Shown piece after piece: positions 7,542 to 10,636 of a DNA stretch of 10,636 nt (its first letter is position 1; every line of letters begins with the position of its first letter). The notes below the pieces were generated by a model. The model was given only the letters and a program-made list of their open reading frames with translations, did no database searches and had not been told where the DNA came from. The DNA is from CAZCCC01 sp964497245 (GTDB lineage Bacteria > Patescibacteriota > Patescibacteriia > Buchananbacterales > UBA6539). A program made the translations under genes and the position numbers. The stretch lies in assembly GCA_964497245.1 (NCBI GenBank), contig CAZCCC010000033.1, forward strand, positions 1 to 10,636, given 5' to 3'.

Positions 7542-7547
7542 TATAAT
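7542..7547 (+). promoter_or_regulatory. -10 box, probable ancestral tRNA-Ser promoter
   Basis: A perfect TATAAT lies 20 bases before the G that would open the broken tRNA-Ser copy (7569). No good -35 box is seen at 16-18 bases (CTGGTT region); TTTACA at 7511-7516 is too far away. The box sits just outside the 28-bp direct repeat, so the second, intact tRNA gene did not receive a copy of it. Confidence 0.45.
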
Positions 7548-7548
7548 C

Positions 7549-7576
7549 TTGAAGTAGTTTAATTTTGTGGAGAGGT
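7549..7576 (+). repeat. 28-bp direct repeat, left copy
   Basis: Identical base for base to 8000-8027. It covers TTGAAGTAGTTTAATTTT and the first eight bases of the tRNA-Ser gene with its leading bases. The two copies lie 451 bases apart and bracket the GIY-YIG nuclease gene. In the right copy the same bases encode the last residues and stop codon of that gene. Confidence 0.95.
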
Positions 7577-7611
7577 ACCCCGCTAAAGGCGCTTATCCGC
7601 CTATGGCGGGG
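7577..7611. repeat. Palindromic insert 1 (in the D arm of the broken tRNA)
   Basis: Outer arms CCCCGC (7578-7583) and GCGGGG (7606-7611), inner arms AGGCG (7587-7591) and CGCCT (7598-7602), six-base loop. The right half contains CCGCCTATGGCGG (7597-7609), itself a palindrome and the exact reverse complement of bases 7683-7695. The insert is much richer in G+C than its surroundings. Confidence 0.85.
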
Positions 7612-7631
7612 AACGGGACTCACTGCTAACG

Positions 7632-7653
7632 CCTGTCCGGTCGCATGACCGGA
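7632..7653. repeat. Palindromic insert 2 (in the anticodon stem of the broken tRNA)
   Basis: Seven-base arms TCCGGTC (7636-7642) and GACCGGA (7647-7653) around GCAT. Its core CCGGTCGCATGACCGG has the same layout as 7698-7713. The bases TGTCCGGTC (7634-7642) recur at 7657-7665 in the tRNA variable arm, so the insert could have arisen partly by local duplication and inversion of that arm. Confidence 0.85.
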
Positions 7654-7681
7654 AGTTGTCCGGTCAAACGGATCGTGGGTT

Positions 7682-7696
7682 TCCGCCATAGGCGGA
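7682..7696. repeat. Palindromic insert 3a (in the T loop of the broken tRNA)
   Basis: TCCGCCATAGGCGGA: six-base arms around ATA. Its core is the reverse complement of the palindrome at 7597-7609, so the same small element is present twice in opposite orientation. Confidence 0.85.
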
Positions 7697-7714
7697 CCCG
7701 GCCGAATGGCCGGG
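7697..7714. repeat. Palindromic insert 3b, abutting 3a
   Basis: Seven-base arms CCCGGCC (7697-7703) and GGCCGGG (7708-7714) around GAAT. The core CCGGCCGAATGGCCGG shares the pattern CCGGYC-GMAT-GRCCGG with the insert at 7637-7652. It follows palindrome 3a with no gap. From 7715 to 7749 the sequence returns to AT-rich leader DNA before the GIY-YIG gene, with nothing recognisable. Confidence 0.85.
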
Positions 7715-7749
7715 CGAGTTACATATACCAGAACTAGTAAAATAAAAAT

Positions 7750-8013
7750 ATGTATTATGTATATTTTTTACTGCTAGACAGGGCAGTTGTGTATAAAGGG
7801 TTTACTGAAGATTTAAAAAGACGAATAGGTGAGCAAAAAAGAGGAAAAGTAAAAAGCACTTCAAAGTATAAAGACATTAAGTTAATCGGTTATGATGCTT
7901 ATTTATTGAAAAGTGATGCCCAAAGAAGAGAAAAATTTTCAAAAACTAGCGACGGTAGAAAATTATTTAAACAGCAATATCGCAATATTTTAAATCAATT
8001 TGAAGTAGTTTAA
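7750..8013 (+). CDS. Small GIY-YIG nuclease, located between two tRNA-Ser copies
   Basis: Product of 87 residues, a single GIY-YIG domain. GIY corresponds to YVY (3-5) and YIG to YKG (15-17). The helix EDLKRR (20-25) carries the catalytic-type arginine. REK (60-62) carries the metal-binding Glu61, in the block LLKSDAQRREKF that typifies this subfamily. The histidine usually seen in DLxRRxxEH is Gln29 here, so activity may be altered. The domain is expected to cut one DNA strand using a metal ion; its target is unknown. The stop codon (8011-8013) lies six bases before the tRNA-Ser gene, and the last residues (FEVV) are encoded inside the 28-bp direct repeat shared with the broken tRNA copy upstream. 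The arrangement suggests a mobile or homing-like unit that targets a tRNA gene. The ATG at 7750 is preceded by A/T only. Confidence 0.9.
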   Translation: MYYVYFLLLDRAVVYKGFTEDLKRRIGEQKRGKVKSTSKYKDIKLIGYDAYLLKSDAQRREKFSKTSDGRKLFKQQYRNILNQFEVV

Positions 8014-8019
8014 TTTTGT

Positions 8020-8027
<8 letters not shown>
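8000..8027 (+). repeat. 28-bp direct repeat, right copy
   Basis: Identical to 7549-7576. It contains the last four sense codons (the first minus one base) and stop of the GIY-YIG gene, the six-base spacer and the first eight bases of the intact tRNA-Ser. Similarity stops sharply to the left of 8000, so the TATAAT box of the left side is not duplicated. Confidence 0.95.
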
Positions 8028-8109
<82 letters not shown>

Positions 8110-8154
8110 AGCTTTGAGCCAAGATAAATTTGGTCAAATTCTTTGCAATTAAGT

Positions 8155-9303
8155 ATGAAGTTAAAACTTTTAGATAACATTCAATTTATTTATGAGTTAG
8201 CTCTTGCAAGACTTGAGTTGCAGTCTTTTTGCCCAGATTTAAAAGTAACTAATGATTTTAGAGAGTTTGAGATTAATGATAAAACAAAAAATTTATCTGA
8301 ACTTAAAAAAAAGTTGGCGTATTTTAAAACAGTTAATGGAGGTTTTTCAGATTATTATTATTTACAAAAATACAATCAGACCAAATCAGTTAATCAGTTT
8401 TTAACGCATTGGATATACCCATATAAAGGCAAATTTCATCCCCAGATGATCAGAGCATTATTGAATATTATCAAAATGAAAGAGGGAGAAATACTTTTAG
8501 ACCCTTTTGTCGGAAGCGGAACTGCTGTTTTAGAGGCTCAGTTATTAGGAATTAATGCTGTCGGGATAGACATTTCCCCTTTATGTGTTCTAATCTCAAA
8601 AGTAAAAACGGAATCAGTTGAAGTTTTAGATAAAATTAAAAAATATAAAGATTTTTATTTATTGGATAAAAGCAAGGTTGGTGAGCCAAGAGATAAAAAA
8701 GTAAAAAATTTTTATAAAGTTGCTGAAATGATGGCCCATAGCGATCAATCACGAAGAGGTAGAAATTTCGAAACATCTTATTTTAATGACGCTCAAAAAA
8801 TGCTAGCTTCTGTTGAAGATTATAATTTAGCAAAAAATAAATTGAATTTAAAATTAGGTAAGGTAGAAATAATAGAGGGGGACGTAAGAAAAACTAATTT
8901 AAAAAATAAATCTATAGACGGGATAATAACATCTCCTCCTTATTCAATAGCTCTAAATTATGTGGCAAATGATGCTCACTCGTTAAAGGCCTTGGGTTAT
9001 GATCTTGATAAGATTAAGGAAGAATTTATAGGGGTTAGAGGCACTGGATTTAATAAGTTTGAACTATATGAAGATGATATGAAAAGAGCATATACAGAGA
9101 TGTATAGAGTTTTGAAGAAGGATAAATATTGTGTCGTTATTATTGGTAATGTAACTTACCAAGGCCAAGAGATAGACACTGCTCAAAATGTTATAAAATA
9201 TTGTGAGGAGTTAGGTTTTAAAACCATTAAAAAAATGGAAAAAATAATATATGGACTTTATAATGTAATGCAAAAAGAATATATATTAATTTTCCAAAAA
9301 TAA
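8155..9303 (+). CDS. Type II DNA amino-methyltransferase (N4-cytosine or N6-adenine)
   Basis: Product of 382 residues from ATG 8155. It transfers a methyl group from S-adenosylmethionine to an exocyclic amino group of a base in a short DNA site, protecting that site from the partner nuclease. The AdoMet-binding motif LLDPFVGSGT (114-123) is followed by AVGIDISP (135-142); the catalytic motif is TSPPY (259-263). TSPPY with Ser is more usual in N4-cytosine enzymes than the DPPY of N6-adenine ones, but this is not decisive. HWIYPYKGKFHP (85-96) precedes the AdoMet motif, as in the order seen in beta-class enzymes. Residues 1-80 and 160-240 probably contribute target recognition. An in-frame TTG at 8143 would add four residues. 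The gene starts 45 bases behind the tRNA-Ser and its stop is one base from the start of the nuclease gene. The target site cannot be read from sequence alone. Confidence 0.9.
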   Translation: MKLKLLDNIQFIYELALARLELQSFCPDLKVTNDFREFEINDKTKNLSELKKKLAYFKTVNGGFSDYYYLQKYNQTKSVNQFLTHWIYPYKGKFHPQMIRALLNIIKMKEGEILLDPFVGSGTAVLEAQLLGINAVGIDISPLCVLISKVKTESVEVLDKIKKYKDFYLLDKSKVGEPRDKKVKNFYKVAEMMAHSDQSRRGRNFETSYFNDAQKMLASVEDYNLAKNKLNLKLGKVEIIEGDVRKTNLKNKSIDGIITSPPYSIALNYVANDAHSLKALGYDLDKIKEEFIGVRGTGFNKFELYEDDMKRAYTEMYRVLKKDKYCVVIIGNVTYQGQEIDTAQNVIKYCEELGFKTIKKMEKIIYGLYNVMQKEYILIFQK

Positions 9304-9304
9304 T

Positions 9305-9949
9305 ATGACAAATGAAAATTATATTAAGGACCTAGAAAATACAGTAAAGAAAATGTTGTTGCCACTAAAAGATTTACCATTTACTGTGATAATAAAAAGT
9401 ATATCTGGGTTTTCTGTTTTACCTTTTCAAAAAGAGCAAAAACTAATTAATTTGTTTGAAAAGTCTTTTAATGCGCCCGCTTTAGAAATTAATAAAAATG
9501 GAATTAAAGCTAATCGTCCAAATGAAGTTGGTAATTATATTGAACCTTTCATCAAGGTTGCTTTAAAAAAATCTAAATTTTTTGCTGATGTTCCCACTGA
9601 TAGCGATGGCAAAAAGAAAGCTACTGGTTATCCTGACATTGAGATAAATTTTGGTGACAAACATTTTTATCTTGAAGTTAAAACTTATAACATCAAAAAT
9701 ATTAATACAACACAAAGGTCCTTTTATTTTTCTCCTTCCGAAAATTTTAAAATAACAAAAAATGCACCGCATCTTTTGATTTCCTATCAAATGGAAAAAG
9801 CTAGAAACGGCCTATATTATGCTAAGCATTGGAAATTTTATTCTTTGGAAAATTTGAAAGTTGATTTAAAGCACGAATTCAATCAAAATAATAGAAAGAT
9901 GTATGGTGATAAGAGCTATTTGGATTTGATTTTAGAAAAAGAGATTTAA
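9305..9949 (+). CDS. Probable type II restriction endonuclease, PD-(D/E)XK fold
   Basis: Product of 214 residues, cytoplasmic. A PD-(D/E)XK active site is visible: GYPDIEI (108-114, Asp111), then FYLEVKTYN (121-129) with Glu124 and Lys126, twelve residues after Asp111. Glu75 or Glu80 in NEVGNYIEPF could complete metal binding. Further on are TTQRSFYFSPSENFKI (135-150) and APHLLISYQM (154-163), which look like conserved family blocks, but I cannot name the family or its site. With the methyltransferase one base upstream it should form a type II restriction-modification system: the nuclease cuts unmethylated invading DNA. The pair is probably translated together and may have entered beside the tRNA gene, a common landing place for acquired DNA. 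Its sequence appears poorer in G+C than the VirB4 cluster, judged by eye only. Confidence 0.85.
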   Translation: MTNENYIKDLENTVKKMLLPLKDLPFTVIIKSISGFSVLPFQKEQKLINLFEKSFNAPALEINKNGIKANRPNEVGNYIEPFIKVALKKSKFFADVPTDSDGKKKATGYPDIEINFGDKHFYLEVKTYNIKNINTTQRSFYFSPSENFKITKNAPHLLISYQMEKARNGLYYAKHWKFYSLENLKVDLKHEFNQNNRKMYGDKSYLDLILEKEI

Positions 9950-10009
9950 TACAAATTTTGGCACCTTAAACTATTTAGGATTAACTTTATTAATTTTTAT
10001 CAAAATTTT

Positions 10010-10507
10010 ATGCCAAAAGAAATCATAGAAAACCAAAATTTTGGAAAAGTTATTTTTCAATGGCAATTCCCCGAGTTTCCGAAGTATAATAGGAAAAAAA
10101 GTTGGTATATTTTGGGAGGGATAGTTGTTATTTTGTTTTTAATTTATTCAGCTTTTACGGCTAATTTTCTTTTTGCCTTAATTACAATAATTTCTGCATT
10201 AACAATTATGTTATTTCAGCAAAACAATAATGATGTTGATTTTAAAATTACTGAAGATGGAATAATAGTCAATAATAAATTCTATGAGTATAAAGAAATA
10301 AAGAATTTTTATATTATTTATGAACCGCCGGAGATAAAAACTCTTTACTTTGAGCCAAAGAGTTTTTTTAGCCCGAGAATTCCGGTTTATTTAGGTGATC
10401 AAAATCCGGTATTGGTCCGGAAAGCATTGTTGCAGTATTTAGACGAAGACCTTGATAGAGAAAATGAACCAACTTCCGATCAGTTTTCTCGTTTATTTAA
10501 ATTATAA
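10010..10507 (+). CDS. Two-helix membrane protein with probable PH-like domain, function unknown
   Basis: Product of 165 residues. The N-terminus (1-30) contains QWQFPEFPKYNRKKSW, ending in basic residues before the membrane. Two hydrophobic helices (about 32-49 and 52-69) form a tight hairpin. Residues 75-148 follow as short beta-type segments: DFKITEDGIIVNNKFYEY, IKNFYIIYEPPEIKTLYFEP, SPRIPVYLGD, then the helix VLVRKALLQYL. This pattern, with DGI and a following EYKEI, is typical of small bacterial PH-like domains attached to membrane hairpins (YcxB-like or DUF5673-like). The tail 149-165 is charged. No catalytic residues are evident, so no function is assigned. It lies 60 bases after the nuclease gene and 52 before tRNA-Arg. 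It is probably an ordinary chromosomal gene bordering the acquired segment. Confidence 0.75.
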   Translation: MPKEIIENQNFGKVIFQWQFPEFPKYNRKKSWYILGGIVVILFLIYSAFTANFLFALITIISALTIMLFQQNNNDVDFKITEDGIIVNNKFYEYKEIKNFYIIYEPPEIKTLYFEPKSFFSPRIPVYLGDQNPVLVRKALLQYLDEDLDRENEPTSDQFSRLFKL

Positions 10508-10545
10508 ATTGATTTCAGCTTATTCTTTTTAGCGAAAGATTTTTT

Positions 10546-10551
10546 TATAAT
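10546..10551 (+). promoter_or_regulatory. -10 box before tRNA-Arg
   Basis: A perfect TATAAT lies eight bases before the tRNA 5' end, so transcription would begin at or just before the mature end. The upstream -35 region (about 10523-10528, TTCTTT) matches poorly. In AT-rich DNA the box could be accidental. Confidence 0.4.
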
Positions 10552-10559
10552 TTGATAGT

Positions 10560-10636
10560 GTCCCAGTAGCTCAGCTGGATAGAGCGCAAGCTTGCGGAGC
10601 TTGAGGCCGCAGGTTCAATCCCTGCCTGGGACGCCA
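10560..10636 (+). tRNA. tRNA-Arg(GCG)
   Basis: A complete 77-base tRNA ending exactly at the window edge with encoded CCA (10634-10636). Acceptor GTCCCAG (10560-10566) pairs with CTGGGAC (10626-10632), discriminator G10633. D arm GCTC/GAGC (10569-10572, 10582-10585). The anticodon stem CAAGC/GCTTG is perfect, with loop TTGCGGA and anticodon GCG at 10594-10596, reading CGC and CGU. T arm GCAGG-TTCAATC-CCTGC (10609-10625). Most bacteria read these codons with an ACG anticodon converted to inosine, so the GCG form is less usual. Confidence 0.95.

Larger units (their letters stand above)
7569..7681 (+). pseudogene. Broken second copy of tRNA-Ser(GCT), interrupted by palindromes
   Basis: Three blocks match the intact tRNA-Ser gene in order. 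7569-7576 equals 8020-8027 (acceptor 5' strand). 7612-7631 equals 8041-8060 (end of D arm and anticodon loop with GCT). 7654-7681 equals 8061-8088 (variable arm and T-stem 5' strand) apart from one change, T7673 for C8080. Between and after the blocks lie GC-rich palindromes: 7577-7611 replaces 13 bases of the D arm, 7632-7653 is inserted in the 3' strand of the anticodon stem, and 7682-7714 follows two bases into the T loop. The T-stem 3' strand, the acceptor 3' strand and CCA are absent, so no functional tRNA can form. What remains is too similar to the intact gene to be chance. Confidence 0.92.

Noticed and set aside
7577..7714. CRISPR array or group I intron in the broken tRNA
   Set aside because: The repeats are palindromes in differing orientation without regular spacers, and the inserts of 15-35 bases are far too short for an intron; the tRNA 3' end is missing, so removing the inserts would not restore it.
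9563..9790. 75-codon open frame on the minus strand inside the restriction nuclease gene
   Set aside because: It is antisense to the PD-(D/E)XK motifs, which are intact in the plus-strand frame.

Overview
The window is an AT-rich bacterial segment that most resembles a member of the Candidate Phyla Radiation (Patescibacteria). The clues are a compact layout with nearly all genes on the + strand, a cluster of PrgI-family protein plus VirB4-like ATPase flanked by lineage-type hypotheticals, small stand-alone GIY-YIG nucleases, and start codons preceded by A/T-rich leaders with no Shine-Dalgarno sequence. TGA is used as a stop (metK, comF, the first GIY-YIG gene), which fits the standard bacterial code. 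The phylum assignment is an inference from gene content, not a computed placement.

Layout. 1-167: 3' end of a GIY-YIG nuclease gene. 168-378: intergenic DNA with a REP-like palindrome (235-270) and a hairpin-forming leader (278-338) before metK. 379-1554: metK, S-adenosylmethionine synthetase. 1687-6654: a tight five-gene run, probably one operon, encoding an unrecognised two-domain protein, a PrgI-family membrane protein, a TraC/VirB4-N-like protein, a VirB4-like AAA+ ATPase and a single-pass membrane protein that may be VirB8/TcpC-like. This looks like the cytoplasmic-membrane core of a type IV secretion or conjugation-type machine. 6710-7486: comF, a competence-associated phosphoribosyltransferase-fold protein.

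7542-8109 is the most striking part. An intact tRNA-Ser(GCT) at 8020-8109 is preceded by a small GIY-YIG nuclease gene (7750-8013), and that gene is preceded by a second, broken copy of the same tRNA gene (7569-7681). The broken copy is interrupted at three places by GC-rich palindromes (7577-7611, 7632-7653, 7682-7714) that belong to two small inverted-repeat families. A 28-bp perfect direct repeat (7549-7576 = 8000-8027) brackets the nuclease gene and includes its last codons. The likely history is duplication of the tRNA 5' region together with arrival of the nuclease gene, then invasion of the orphan copy by palindromes.

8155-9949 is a two-gene restriction-modification system (amino-methyltransferase with a TSPPY motif, then a PD-(D/E)XK nuclease), placed directly behind the tRNA as is common for acquired cargo. 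10010-10507 encodes a two-helix membrane protein with a probable PH-like cytoplasmic domain. The window ends with tRNA-Arg(GCG) at 10560-10636.

The genes fall into three themes: housekeeping (metK, two tRNAs), DNA movement across the envelope (PrgI/VirB4 cluster, comF), and DNA cutting or marking (two GIY-YIG nucleases, one R-M pair). Both GIY-YIG genes lie next to palindromic repeats, which is the association most worth following up.
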